From assembly GCA_029688955.1 (NCBI GenBank), contig JARUKZ010000003.1, positions 124,001-188,000 of the forward strand: a DNA stretch of 64,000 bases, written 5' to 3'. This document shows, one piece after another, positions 9,552 to 18,466 of this stretch (its first letter is position 1; each line of letters opens with the position of its first letter). A program made the position numbers and the translations under genes. The DNA is from Chitinispirillales bacterium ANBcel5. GTDB taxonomy: Bacteria > Fibrobacterota > Chitinivibrionia > Chitinivibrionales > Chitinispirillaceae. Below the pieces are notes generated by a model. The model was not told the origin of the DNA, made no database searches, and saw only the letters and a program-made list of their open reading frames with translations.

Positions 9552-10647
9552 TTAGAAAGAAAGAAGATACGATTCGATAAATTTATCGATATCACCATCC
9601 AGAACAGCTGCGGTATTGCTTGTTTCGGTATCGGTGCGATGGTCTTTTACCATATTATAGGGGTGCAAGACATAGGAGCGTATCTGACTTCCCCACTCAA
9701 TTTTCTTTTTTTCAGTCATTTTAGACTGCCTCTGCTGCTCTTCGATCTCCTTATAGTGCTGCTTCACCCGCGCCTTCAACAGTTTAATGGCTAAAGAGCG
9801 GTTTTTAATCTGGGAGCGCTCGCTCTGACAAGCAACAACAATGTTTGTAGGAATATGGGTCATACGCACAGCACTGTCGGTTTTATTAACGTGCTGTCCC
9901 CCCGCACCACTTGCCCTGTAGGTGTCTACCCTTATATCTTTTTCATCAATCTCAAAGTCACCTGCTTCATCACTTAACGGGTATGCGTAAACTGATGAAA
10001 AAGAGGTGTGTCGCCGGGCGTTGGAGTCAAAGGGAGAGATTCTTACTAATCGATGCACTCCGGTTTCTGCCTTTAGATGTCCGTAGGCATAATCACCCTG
10101 AACTTCCATGGTCACACTCTTTATCCCGGCTTCTTCTCCCGGTGAAAGCTCAAGTATCGTCAAGCTGAACCCTTTTCGCTCAATCCACCTGCAGTACATT
10201 CTATAGAGCATGTCGGTCCAGTCGCAGGACTCGGTACCACCAGCACCACTGTGAATCGACACCACGGCGGGTGAATTATCGTCCTCTCCACTGAGTTTGC
10301 GAATAAATTCAATGTGCTCAATTTCTTTTTCCAGCGCCGCGGCCTGAGCCTTCAGCTCATCAAGAGTGCTTTGATCCTGTTCCTGCTCTGCAAGCGACAG
10401 CAACTCCTCTATATACTGCACTTCCTGCCAGGCATTTTCCCAGGGTTCAATCACCCTGCGAGCGTCTTTTATCTGCTTAAGCACCTTCTGTGCAGCTTCA
10501 GCATCATTCCAAAATTCATTTTCGGCCGATTGGGCTTCCAGCTGCTCTACAAGTGTCTTTTTCTTCTCGATGTCAAAGATACCCCCGTAGGTTTTCTATT
10601 CGGGCCTTAAATTCCTTTAATTTAGATGAATCCAAAACTTCTAACAT
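9552..10647 (-). CDS. prfB: Peptide chain release factor 2, +1 programmed frameshift
   Basis: RF2 terminates translation at UGA and UAA. The gene is in two frames. A 24-codon first segment runs from the ATG at 10647 (MLEVLDSSKLKEFKARIENL...) and ends at an in-frame TGA at 10575-10573 inside GGGGG-TAT-CTT-TGA-C, the canonical RF2 autoregulatory slip site. Shifting +1 there continues in frame (LDIEKKKTLVEQLEAQ) to the stop at 9552, giving 364 residues, the usual length. The main frame shows the SPF stop-recognition tripeptide (about 204-206) and the GGQ peptidyl-hydrolysis motif (about 249-251). A ribosome site (GAGAGG) precedes the ATG. Low RF2 slows recognition of UGA and favours the shift, so the protein controls its own synthesis. 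First gene of the operon with the YkgJ and NIF3 genes. Confidence 0.97.
10573..10587 (-). promoter_or_regulatory. prfB +1 programmed frameshift site
   Basis: On the minus strand the sequence reads CGG GGG TAT CTT TGA C. The G-rich Shine-Dalgarno-like element three bases before CTT, the slippery CTT codon, and TGA followed by C match the conserved RF2 recoding signal. The base skipped is the T at 10575. Confidence 0.95.
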
Positions 10648-10815
10648 AATATCCTCTCTTTCCTATAAACAGGTAAAAATAGTAAAAAGTACATCCTTTA
10701 ATGATATAAACAGAATTTGTTTCCGGGTTTTTGGTTAAAAACTTGTTCTGACTCAATTTATTGAGTCCATACAGATCCTTTACACAGTATCTTGTGGTTG
10801 TGCCGGTTTTTTTTA

Positions 10816-10844
10816 TTGACTTGAAAATTTATCTACCGTATTTT
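10816..10844 (+). promoter_or_regulatory. Candidate sigma-70-type promoter of nrdJ
   Basis: TTGACT (10816-10821) and TATTTT (10839-10844) are separated by 17 bases and lie about 100 bases before the nrdJ start, in the 293-base gap between the divergent prfB and nrdJ genes. The -35 match is good, the -10 weaker. I saw no NrdR box or cobalamin riboswitch in the gap. Confidence 0.45.
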
Positions 10845-10940
10845 TACTCTCAACTAAAATCAAAATTCATTTCCAATACTTAATTACTGACCCCAAATTT
10901 TCATCTATTAAATACAGGGTGGAAGGAGTATTCAATAGTT

Positions 10941-13292
10941 ATGGTCTCCCAAACTGACAGCAGTACTGGTAATTTCGGAAAAAGTGTAAAATCTTCTGTC
11001 TCGAAAAAAAAGGAATCAAAGCAAACAACAGTCAGTACCGATTCTCTCCGTGAAGAGCTAACCAAAAAAGCTATTCAGATAAGTGACAACGCCCGAACAG
11101 TCCTGGAAAAGCGCTATCTAAAAAAAGATGACAGTGGAACGGTGGTAGAATCGGCTGAAGATCTTTTTTTCAGGGTAGCACAAAACATTGCCAGTGCCGA
11201 GCTGCTTTTTGACCCTCAGGGTAATACGGATTTATGGACCGAAAAGTTTTATGATTTAATGGCTGCAATGGATTTTCTCCCCAATTCGCCCACTCTTATG
11301 AATGCAGGACGGGAGCTTCAGCAACTCTCCGCCTGTTTTGTTTTACCCATAGGCGATTCCATGGAAGAAATTTTCACTGCCGTTAAAAATACCGCTCTTA
11401 TCCACAAAAGTGGAGGGGGTACCGGTTTCTCCTTTTCCCACATCAGACCTAAAAACGACCGGGTGAAGTCAACCAAAGGCATCTCTTCAGGCCCCCTTTC
11501 TTTTATGCGCGTGTTTGATGTGGCTACCGAGACGGTAAAGCAAGGTGGGACTCGCAGAGGTGCCAATATGGGCATCCTTAATTGTTCTCATCCTGAAATT
11601 CTCGACTTTATAGAGCTGAAAGCAACCGATGGCGTGCTTTCTAATTTCAACATTTCGGTGGGTTTAACCAACGAGTTTATGGAAGCCCTTGAGAGAGATG
11701 AGGAGTATACGCTTCGCAACCCAAGAACAGGTGAGGAGCAGGGAAGACTAAAAGCGTCAAAAGTTTTCAACCGTATTGTTGAACTTGCCTGGAACAATGG
11801 TGAGCCGGGGATCGTTTTTCTTGACCGAATCAATGAATCCAACCCTACCCCGCATATAGGCAAAATTGAAAGCACCAATCCCTGTGGTGAGCAGCCCTTA
11901 CTACCCTATGAGTCCTGTAATCTTGGGTCGATCAATCTGGCGCACATGGTATGTGAGAAAAACGGAAAAAAAGAGGTAGATTACACTAAACTCAGCGAAA
12001 CCGTTTGTACCGCAGTCAGGTTTCTGGATAATGTAATAGAAGTAAACAAATATCCACTTGAAGAGATCGGTAAAGTTACCAAAAGCAATAGAAAAATTGG
12101 TCTTGGTGTAATGGGTTTCGCCGACATGCTGATTGAGTTTTCTATTCCTTACAACTCACCACAGGCAGCAGATCTTGCCGAAGAGCTAATGAAATTCATT
12201 CACGAGGAAGCGCATAAGGTAAGTGCCTTTCTTGCTCACGAAAGAGGTACCTTCCCTAACTTTAAAGGATCTGTTTTTGACACCAAAGACGGCCTTCAGT
12301 TGCGCAATGCCACCGTTACCACCATTGCTCCTACGGGTACGATTAGCATGATCGCAGGCTGTTCAAGCGGTATAGAGCCGCTTTTTGCAATAGCGTATCA
12401 GAAAAATGTATTGGATGGAAACAAGTTTCTTGAAGTGCACCCCGCATTTAAAAGAATAGCACAGGAAGAGGGTTTTTATTCTGATGAGCTTATGAAAATG
12501 CTCGCCGAAACCGGTAGCCTTCATAACATACATGGTATCCCCAGGCGCATACGGGATGTATTTCTGACCAGTCATGATATAGAGCCCATTTGGCACATAA
12601 AAATTCAGGGAGCGTTTCAAAAGTATACTGATAACGCCGTCTCTAAAACGGTCAACTTTCGTAATGAAGCTACCACCAAAGAGATTGAGGAAGTTTTCCG
12701 GTACGCTTATAAGCTTAACTGCAAGGGTGTAACCGTTTACCGTGACGGGTCCCGTGTTAATCAGGTAATCACTTCTGGACAATCCGGCAGCACTGAAGCC
12801 ACCGTTACACTTGCAGGTACAATTCAACCCCGACCACGACCTGCCGTTACCCATGGCCACACCTTCAAAACAAAAACCGGGTGCGGAACGCTTTATGTTA
12901 ACATAAATTCAGACACCTTTGGTCTGTGCGAAGTATTCACCCAAATGGGGAAATCGGGAGGGTGCGCCGCGTCCAATGCAGAAGCCGTTTCGCGACTTGT
13001 TTCCCTTGGTTTACGAGCTGGAATAGACCCCAAGTCTATTATCGAACAACTAAGAGGCATCCGTTGCCCCATACCTACCTGGCATGGCGGGGAGATGGTA
13101 CTGTCGTGTTCCGACGCGATTGCACGGGTGCTGGAAAAAGCTTTGAATAATCAAAACGGCAATACCAATCAGATAAGCTATTCGGGACTGGATATGGGCT
13201 TTTGCCCACAGTGCCCGGAATGTGGTGGTATCATGGAGCATGAAAGCGGCTGTGCTGTATGTAAAAGTTGCGGCTTTTCAAAGTGCGGCTAA
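10941..13292 (+). CDS. nrdJ: Adenosylcobalamin-dependent (class II) ribonucleotide reductase
   Basis: 783 residues. It reduces ribonucleoside diphosphates to deoxy forms using a B12-derived radical and needs no oxygen. The catalytic signature is present: NPCGEQ gives N313, C315 (thiyl site) and E317; the redox pair is C132 (SACFVLP) with C326 (YESCNLGS). Finger-loop and substrate motifs such as GGTRRGANMG are clear. The C-terminal third holds a TSCPD domain (about 640-720) and ends in a Cys-rich tail (CPQCPECGG ... CAVCKSCGFSKCG) that should shuttle electrons and/or bind zinc. Full length for the NrdJ/NrdZ class. AAGGAG lies 12 bases before the ATG. Divergent from prfB. Use of class II enzyme fits an anaerobic or facultative lifestyle. 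Confidence 0.97.
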   Translation: MVSQTDSSTGNFGKSVKSSVSKKKESKQTTVSTDSLREELTKKAIQISDNARTVLEKRYLKKDDSGTVVESAEDLFFRVAQNIASAELLFDPQGNTDLWTEKFYDLMAAMDFLPNSPTLMNAGRELQQLSACFVLPIGDSMEEIFTAVKNTALIHKSGGGTGFSFSHIRPKNDRVKSTKGISSGPLSFMRVFDVATETVKQGGTRRGANMGILNCSHPEILDFIELKATDGVLSNFNISVGLTNEFMEALERDEEYTLRNPRTGEEQGRLKASKVFNRIVELAWNNGEPGIVFLDRINESNPTPHIGKIESTNPCGEQPLLPYESCNLGSINLAHMVCEKNGKKEVDYTKLSETVCTAVRFLDNVIEVNKYPLEEIGKVTKSNRKIGLGVMGFADMLIEFSIPYNSPQAADLAEELMKFIHEEAHKVSAFLAHERGTFPNFKGSVFDTKDGLQLRNATVTTIAPTGTISMIAGCSSGIEPLFAIAYQKNVLDGNKFLEVHPAFKRIAQEEGFYSDELMKMLAETGSLHNIHGIPRRIRDVFLTSHDIEPIWHIKIQGAFQKYTDNAVSKTVNFRNEATTKEIEEVFRYAYKLNCKGVTVYRDGSRVNQVITSGQSGSTEATVTLAGTIQPRPRPAVTHGHTFKTKTGCGTLYVNINSDTFGLCEVFTQMGKSGGCAASNAEAVSRLVSLGLRAGIDPKSIIEQLRGIRCPIPTWHGGEMVLSCSDAIARVLEKALNNQNGNTNQISYSGLDMGFCPQCPECGGIMEHESGCAVCKSCGFSKCG

Positions 13293-13307
13293 TATAACAG
13301 TACAGAT

Positions 13308-13350
13308 GTGTGTTTAATGGATCTTCCTTTGATTGGACCATTAAACACAC
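13308..13350. terminator. Bidirectional-type hairpin between convergent genes
   Basis: GTGTGTTTAATGG and CCATTAAACACAC form a perfect 13-bp stem around a 17-base loop, placed between the convergent nrdJ and the CDP-glycerol-transferase-like gene. There is no strong T-run on either side, so termination efficiency is uncertain. Confidence 0.6.
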
Positions 13351-13394
13351 CAGTCTAATCTGAAAAGTCTTGGCCTTGCAACAATACCTTTGTT

Positions 13395-14447
13395 CTATTT
13401 TATTGCCAATTCCGGAACGAGTTCGATTATTCTCTGCGCAGCACGAAGACCGGCATATCCATCAGGTGATCCCAAAAAAGTTTTTGTAGCTTCCTTACGT
13501 GCCTGGTAGTAATGATCATTTCTTTGCTCTACAATACTCAAAGCAGCCTCAAGTTCATCAAATGAATTAATCTGAACAGATATTTTATTTATCAGCTCTT
13601 TAACTTCGTTAACTACACGTGGAGCGTCTTTAACTGTAAAAGTTACAATGGGTTTATCTAAAGCACAAAATTCAGCGATTATTGAGCTTGTATCACCAAT
13701 GCAAACATCAGAAATCATAATATATTTTAAAATTTCATACTCTTTTATCAAATAGACCCCGGGTGTATTTTTTAATACATCAACATACTTATCACTCATC
13801 CATACATGTAAAGTAACAAGAATATTATATTTCTCTTTTAATTCGCCGACGCGGTCATACCACTTTTCAATCGCCGACATCCCACTTCCATCCCATGTTG
13901 CTGAGAACAGAAGAGTTTTCTTTAAAGGATTGAGACCTATTGTGTTAACTAAACTTTTAAGTTGTTCCCTTGTAATAGAACCATCAAAAGCACCATCAAT
14001 TTTTGGACAACCTATTGTTTCTGCAGTTTTAACTCCTATTTTTTCAGCCTCTTTGCGATCGGCATCACTGGTCATAAAGAAAACATCGAAGAGATTAAAA
14101 TACTGTGCTTTTGACTGACGTTTAAAACTGTATATTCCATGTTTAAATCCAATCTTTTTGATTTTTTTACACGGGAATTTCCATGCCATATTGCGGAACA
14201 TAATAACAGAATCAGGAAATGATGGCATTACGGTGCCTTTGTATCCCAGTTCCCTAAGTTTCTGGAGAACATTTTTATTCTTTGCCACAAGATCCAGATT
14301 TCCAAGGTGTTTCCTGACGTTTTTAAATAGCTCTGCATCTAAAGCATCTTCGCAGTATAAAATATTTTTTTTCTTCCTACGAAAGATTTTTATTACTCTC
14401 CAAGTAAAGGAATAAACCGGACGAATAAAATAATAGGATAGTACCAT
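13395..14447 (-). CDS. CDP-glycerol glycerophosphotransferase-like protein
   Basis: 350 residues. The C-terminal half carries features of the CDP-glycerol:poly(glycerophosphate) glycerophosphotransferase (TagB/TagF-like) fold: FSATWDGSG after the central linker and GDTSSIIAEFCALDKPIV, the conserved glycine/serine-rich donor-binding loop. GFKHGIYSF in the N-terminal half corresponds to the family's GxxHG acceptor motif. The N-terminus is basic and hydrophobic (SYYFIRPVYSFTWRVIKIFRRKKK), suggesting peripheral membrane association. In a Gram-negative-type genome such proteins usually modify surface polysaccharide rather than make teichoic acid. It stands alone, convergent with nrdJ, and looks more AT-rich than its neighbours, which may mean transfer. 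Donor and acceptor are not known. Confidence 0.65.
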   Translation of the reverse strand: MVLSYYFIRPVYSFTWRVIKIFRRKKKNILYCEDALDAELFKNVRKHLGNLDLVAKNKNVLQKLRELGYKGTVMPSFPDSVIMFRNMAWKFPCKKIKKIGFKHGIYSFKRQSKAQYFNLFDVFFMTSDADRKEAEKIGVKTAETIGCPKIDGAFDGSITREQLKSLVNTIGLNPLKKTLLFSATWDGSGMSAIEKWYDRVGELKEKYNILVTLHVWMSDKYVDVLKNTPGVYLIKEYEILKYIMISDVCIGDTSSIIAEFCALDKPIVTFTVKDAPRVVNEVKELINKISVQINSFDELEAALSIVEQRNDHYYQARKEATKTFLGSPDGYAGLRAAQRIIELVPELAIK

Positions 14448-14623
14448 TTAAATTTTCCAATCACTAAATTAATTTCTTTATTATATATAAAGAGTTACGA
14501 TCACAGTGTATAGGTTAAAACAAATCAGCCGCCAAAATTCTTCTTTGAAGCTAACTAAGAAGTCAATCATTGCCTAAAATACTTATTAAACAAATAAAAA
14601 ACAATAAAGCTCTAACGTCATCC

Positions 14624-15541
14624 CTATTTCTGCTCGAAATCCACCACCATTTTCCCCTCTCCGGAAATAAACGCTCTAATCCACTCAATGAATTTGCTAT
14701 AGCCCACAACTGAAGGAATATCAGTATGAGCCGCGTTTTCTATTATCGCGGCAAAACCCTCCCTGCCAGTGTAGTTTTCCCAGATGGGCAATCCGTTGGT
14801 TTCTAACGCCAAGGTCTCATCCTCTGTTCCATGCAACCAGAGAAAGGGAATATCTATCTGTTTTATCCGTTCCATATTATTACCCCTGAAAGTGGTAACA
14901 TATGAACCTGGCACATCAAAGTACAGTGCATCTTTAACCAGTGTTTCAATGGACCCTATGGGCGCTATAAAAGATAACGCAATTATGCTCTCGTAGGGGT
15001 TATGGGATGTAATTTTACCTCCTATTAAAGAACCCAGTGAGTATGCGATAACAACTATCTGAGGGTTACCATGATTTTTAAGATAGGATAGAGCAGTATG
15101 CCCATCTTCATAAATGTTTTCTTCAGTAGCCACTCCACTACTTCTGCCAAACCCACGGTAATCGATTGCAAATACCGGATACCCGCTTTCATAGAGAAGC
15201 CTTATTTTTGGCCAGTAGTAGTCTAAGTGTTTAGTATTTCCATGCAGGTACAGTATTACGGTGTCTTCACTAGTAAAATAGGATTGTGGTCCCAAAAGTA
15301 TAGCCGCAATACTATCTGAGCCACTTTGCAAAGTCAGCTCATGAATCTTTTCTGGTCTAATCAGCCCTAAGGAATCTATAACATCATCTAACTCCCGTTC
15401 ACCCCCGTAAAAATCGAATTTATAGCTCTCAAGCGCTTCCCCTTCAAAAAGAAAGGGATCAAGATTTAAGCATTGTAAACTGAAACACACAACTGCCAGC
15501 ATGGAAATAAATATCAATTTAGGCTTTAAAGGTATTTTCAT
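14624..15541 (-). CDS. Exported alpha/beta hydrolase
   Basis: 305 residues. A short basic start and hydrophobic stretch (LIFISMLAVVCFSLQC) indicate export; the Cys could be lipidated but the lipobox (SLQC) is poor. The alpha/beta-hydrolase core is clear: oxyanion-region LYLHGN, FAIDYRGFGRSSG, the nucleophile elbow AYSLGS (Ser in A-x-S-x-G), a late Asp in GTEDETL and a His in NAAHTD. It resembles BEM46-like and other small periplasmic esterases; the substrate is unknown. Its ATG overlaps the stop of the upstream lipoprotein gene (ATGA), so the two form a coupled two-gene operon. Confidence 0.8.
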   Translation of the reverse strand: MKIPLKPKLIFISMLAVVCFSLQCLNLDPFLFEGEALESYKFDFYGGERELDDVIDSLGLIRPEKIHELTLQSGSDSIAAILLGPQSYFTSEDTVILYLHGNTKHLDYYWPKIRLLYESGYPVFAIDYRGFGRSSGVATEENIYEDGHTALSYLKNHGNPQIVVIAYSLGSLIGGKITSHNPYESIIALSFIAPIGSIETLVKDALYFDVPGSYVTTFRGNNMERIKQIDIPFLWLHGTEDETLALETNGLPIWENYTGREGFAAIIENAAHTDIPSVVGYSKFIEWIRAFISGEGKMVVDFEQK

Positions 15542-16212
15542 TTTCTACCTCCAAACGAGCGGTTAACTCCAATATAAATACCCCATATCCCATGCTGACC
15601 AATCCCCTGGTTGTTAACCGGTCTGCCGGAATTTTTAAGATGTGGAGTGAATAATCTCCCCTCAACCTGAAAACACCAGGTATTATGGTTTAACCCATAG
15701 CCCAGGTATAAAGCAGGTAACCAGCGATTTTTTTGTGGATTCTGATCTGTACGCTTGTTTCTGAATTCAAACCAGCTGTCTACACCAGTATAGAAAAAAC
15801 TTTTCTTATGTTCCCAGTACCATCCAAGGTTCAAGGCGGGAAGTAACCGAAAACTATCTTCTTTAAAATTGGTTGTTAGTACAAAACCAGGGGAAACATA
15901 GGCGCCGGCATTCCACTTTTCTATTGTTAAGGGATGAAAAGTAATACCACCATCGATATGCATAACACCAAACAAAAGATCTGTCAGTGCCATACCGCTT
16001 TCAATGGAAACATCATCATATACACCGTATGAGTATCCGACATTAAGAAGCGGTAATGGGATATTGGTACCAGCGACTTCAGTAATTGGTCCACCAAAGC
16101 TTAAGGAGATTCGGGAATCACCTTTATTTAGAGGCTTTACATTACGAACCGCGGTACATGAGAGTAGTAGTAGCGCAAAAAAAACTATGGTTAGTGTTAC
16201 TGTTTTTTTCAT
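15538..16212 (-). CDS. Envelope lipoprotein with beta-barrel-like repeats
   Basis: 224 residues from the ATG at 16212 (MKKTVTLTIVFFALLLLSC), chosen because it starts a perfect lipoprotein signal with the lipobox LLSC and is preceded by an AAAGAGA ribosome site; the frame runs 17 codons further up without a good site. The mature part consists of alternating aromatic/small residue beta-strands (NVGYSYGVYDDVSIESG, LNLGWYWEHKKSFFYTG, LYLGYGLNHNTWCFQVEG), as in small outer-membrane barrel-like lipoproteins. No family name can be assigned. Coupled to the downstream hydrolase by a four-base overlap. Confidence 0.75.
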   Translation of the reverse strand: MKKTVTLTIVFFALLLLSCTAVRNVKPLNKGDSRISLSFGGPITEVAGTNIPLPLLNVGYSYGVYDDVSIESGMALTDLLFGVMHIDGGITFHPLTIEKWNAGAYVSPGFVLTTNFKEDSFRLLPALNLGWYWEHKKSFFYTGVDSWFEFRNKRTDQNPQKNRWLPALYLGYGLNHNTWCFQVEGRLFTPHLKNSGRPVNNQGIGQHGIWGIYIGVNRSFGGRK

Positions 16213-16642
16213 AAATCTCTTTTCTTTACCTATAAAACGCAAAATACTATTTAGACGGAGCAAAAAGCATAAATTAGCTCACACGTAGTAAGTACGAGCA
16301 ATGGGCTTTGAGCAGGGAAAGGATAGTTTTTACAATTTTTTCTACCCCCGAAGCTTTTTTTTCCTTCCCTCTGTCTTCTATTTTCTGCGCGATTCTCATG
16401 AAGGATGTCTTGATCGGTTCTAGGGCGGAACTGATCGGTTCTAGGGCGGTACGGATCGGTTAAAAAAAACTGGTTATCGGGCATTAAGGAATATAAAAGG
16501 ACGGGAAAAGCTATAGTTGGAAGGGCCGAGTACAAAAAGGCATAGTCAGGAAGTAATATGCTAATGCGCTAAGGACTAAAGGATGATGGGTTTCAGGAGT
16601 TTGCAGGGGAAGCAATCTGCTATCCCTTGCCTTAAAAAAATT
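16213..16642. other. Intergenic with a 21-bp tandem repeat
   Basis: No convincing gene. At 16411-16461 there are 2.4 copies of a 21-bp unit (TGATCGGTTCTAGGGCGG plus three bases), exactly head to tail. A 94-codon minus-strand ORF across it encodes the repeat as RPRTDQF and is probably accidental, since a 21-bp repeat keeps any frame open. Confidence 0.6.
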
Positions 16643-17049
16643 TTAAACAGCTGCATTGGATCGTTTTTGCGCATTTATCACCGCCTGCTTGGCGCTTTCG
16701 AATATATATTCGAAACGGTCGACGATTCCTTTTCTAAGGTTGAAGGCTTCTCTTTTTAACTCCTGAAATTGGCTTATATGACATTTCTCCTCTTTGATAC
16801 AAGAATCAACCTGGGCAACAGCGTGGGTAAATGTTCCTGCCCTGAAACAGACCGTTTTCAGGTAAATATGGTCTATTCTCGAATTTTTAAGATCTTCACC
16901 ATATTTTTCAACCAGCTCTGCCACACGCCTCCCTCCTGCATCGCTTCAGAAAAGGGCATATTTATAACTGTTAGATTATCATCGGGGATTGATAGAATGT
17001 CCTCTTTTACCGCATTAAAACATTCAATCGGATCACGGATTTCGGTCAT
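16643..17049 (-). pseudogene. Small gene split by a frameshift (about 134 aa if restored)
   Basis: An ORF starts at the ATG at 17049 with a good AAGGAG site (MTEIRDPIECFNAVKEDILS...) and stops at 16873. A second frame starting at 16924 (VAELVEKYGEDLKNSRIDH...) runs to 16643. Removing two bases from a GTGT at about 16924-16927 would join them into one 134-residue reading frame with even composition, so a dinucleotide slip is the simplest explanation. The alternative is a coupled pair, since AGGAGGGAGG lies just before the GTG at 16924. No family recognised. A sequencing error cannot be excluded. Confidence 0.5.
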
Positions 17050-17476
17050 AAATTGCTCCTTGAGCCAGGTGTTACTACCTGTATAGTGATGGGACAGTCA
17101 AGACAGAACTGGTTTATATATTAATTATCCAACAATTTTTCTCTAACTACCGTTTGCAGTTTTTAAGCCATTTTTACGGCTACAACAAACTTTTATAGCT
17201 CTGCCAGCAATTAAGTAAAATGTATTTCGATTTGAAAGGAAGGCAACATTTTTTTTATGGTAGATTAAGAGTGCGGGGTTAAGGGATAGCACAATAGTAG
17301 TTTGACTACTCTCAAGCGTCGGGGTGAAGGATGAATTTTCTGCATCAATTAAGTACCCGATCTACAAAGGGACAAAAAGTGTAATGAACACCGCTCCTTC
17401 TGGCACGCATTCTGCATTACATCTATAGTGTGAACGATATATTCAGCCCATACCTTTTTCTGAAGGAGTCTGTTGT
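17050..17476. other. Intergenic promoter region, no gene seen
   Basis: About 430 bases between divergent genes. AT-rich, without a supported ORF or strong hairpin. It must hold promoters for the LLM oxidoreductase gene and the small leftward gene, but I could not pick them with confidence. Confidence 0.4.
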
Positions 17477-18433
17477 ATGGTTGGTTATCATGCGTCGCAT
17501 GAACAGTTTAAGCCTTCAGACCTTCTGAGGCTTGTACAGATGGCGGAGTCTGTGGGATTCGATGAAGTGCTTTCTTCAGATCATTTTGAGCCCTGGAGTA
17601 GTAATCAGGCTCAAAGTGGATTTGCCTGGTCCTGGCTTGGAGCAGCCATGCAGGCAACAGCAATCCCCTTTGGAGTAGTAACTGCTCCTGGGTACCGGTA
17701 CAATCCCGCCATCATCGCTCAGGCTACAGCAACACTGCTTAATTGTTTTCCCGATCGTTTCTGGGTTTCGGTTGGCACGGGGCAGGCGCTCAATGAAAGT
17801 ATCACCGGTCAGAGGTGGCCCGATAAAGAAAGCAGAAAGGAGAGGCTTTTTCAGTGCGCAGAGGTAATGCGTAAACTTTGGCTTGGAGAAACGGTTACTC
17901 ACAGAGGTGACGTTACGGTGGAAAACGCCAATCTCCATACGCTTCCACCCTCCCCACCTCTTTTGATTGCTGCGGCGATCTCAGAAGATACGGCCCGCTG
18001 GGCAGGGCAGTGGGCAGATGGGTTGATAACGATCAGCCAACCGAGAGAAAAGCTAAAGCGTGTGGTTGACGCATTTAAGAGTGCAGGGGGAGAAAACAAG
18101 CCAATGTATCTTAAAGTGCAGCTCTCTTACGCACCGGATGAAAACGAAGCCCTCAGTGGCGCGTTCGAACAGTGGAAATATGTAATTCATGACAGCTCCG
18201 TAACCGCGGAGTTGAGAACACCGGAGCAGTTTGAGGCTGCATCGATGTTTATCACCCCCGATCAGATGCATGAGCATGTAAGGATCTCTTCGAGTATATC
18301 CAGATTTGTCGATTGGCTCAATGTGGACCTGGAGATGGGATTTAACAAGCTGATACTTCACAATGTAAACAGAAAGCAGGAGCGTTTTATTGAAGCATTT
18401 GGGACTTCAGTGCTTCATCAATTGGCAACATAG
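17477..18433 (+). CDS. LLM-family flavin-dependent oxidoreductase (probable non-F420)
   Basis: 318 residues of the bacterial-luciferase-like monooxygenase TIM-barrel family. The opening GYHASHEQFKPSDLLRLVQ is characteristic of the subfamily annotated as probable non-F420 flavinoid oxidoreductase (TIGR03885). Other matches are SSDHFEPW, PGYRYNPAIIAQA, VSVGTGQALNE and the flavin-site segment AAAISEDTARWAGQWADG. The start has AAGGAG eight bases upstream. It lies 33 bases before a GH15 gene, an association common for this subfamily, so the two are probably one transcript. The substrate is unknown. Confidence 0.85.
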   Translation: MVGYHASHEQFKPSDLLRLVQMAESVGFDEVLSSDHFEPWSSNQAQSGFAWSWLGAAMQATAIPFGVVTAPGYRYNPAIIAQATATLLNCFPDRFWVSVGTGQALNESITGQRWPDKESRKERLFQCAEVMRKLWLGETVTHRGDVTVENANLHTLPPSPPLLIAAAISEDTARWAGQWADGLITISQPREKLKRVVDAFKSAGGENKPMYLKVQLSYAPDENEALSGAFEQWKYVIHDSSVTAELRTPEQFEAASMFITPDQMHEHVRISSSISRFVDWLNVDLEMGFNKLILHNVNRKQERFIEAFGTSVLHQLAT

Positions 18434-18466
18434 GTTAGGCCCAAAGAATAGGTAAGGAGATAACAG

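Noticed and set aside
10648-10940. Cobalamin riboswitch upstream of the B12-dependent nrdJ
   Set aside because: The gap lacks the B12-box and the long conserved core; only a possible promoter is seen.
12363-12860. 165-codon minus-strand ORF inside nrdJ
   Set aside because: Antisense to a well-supported conserved gene with no matching family.
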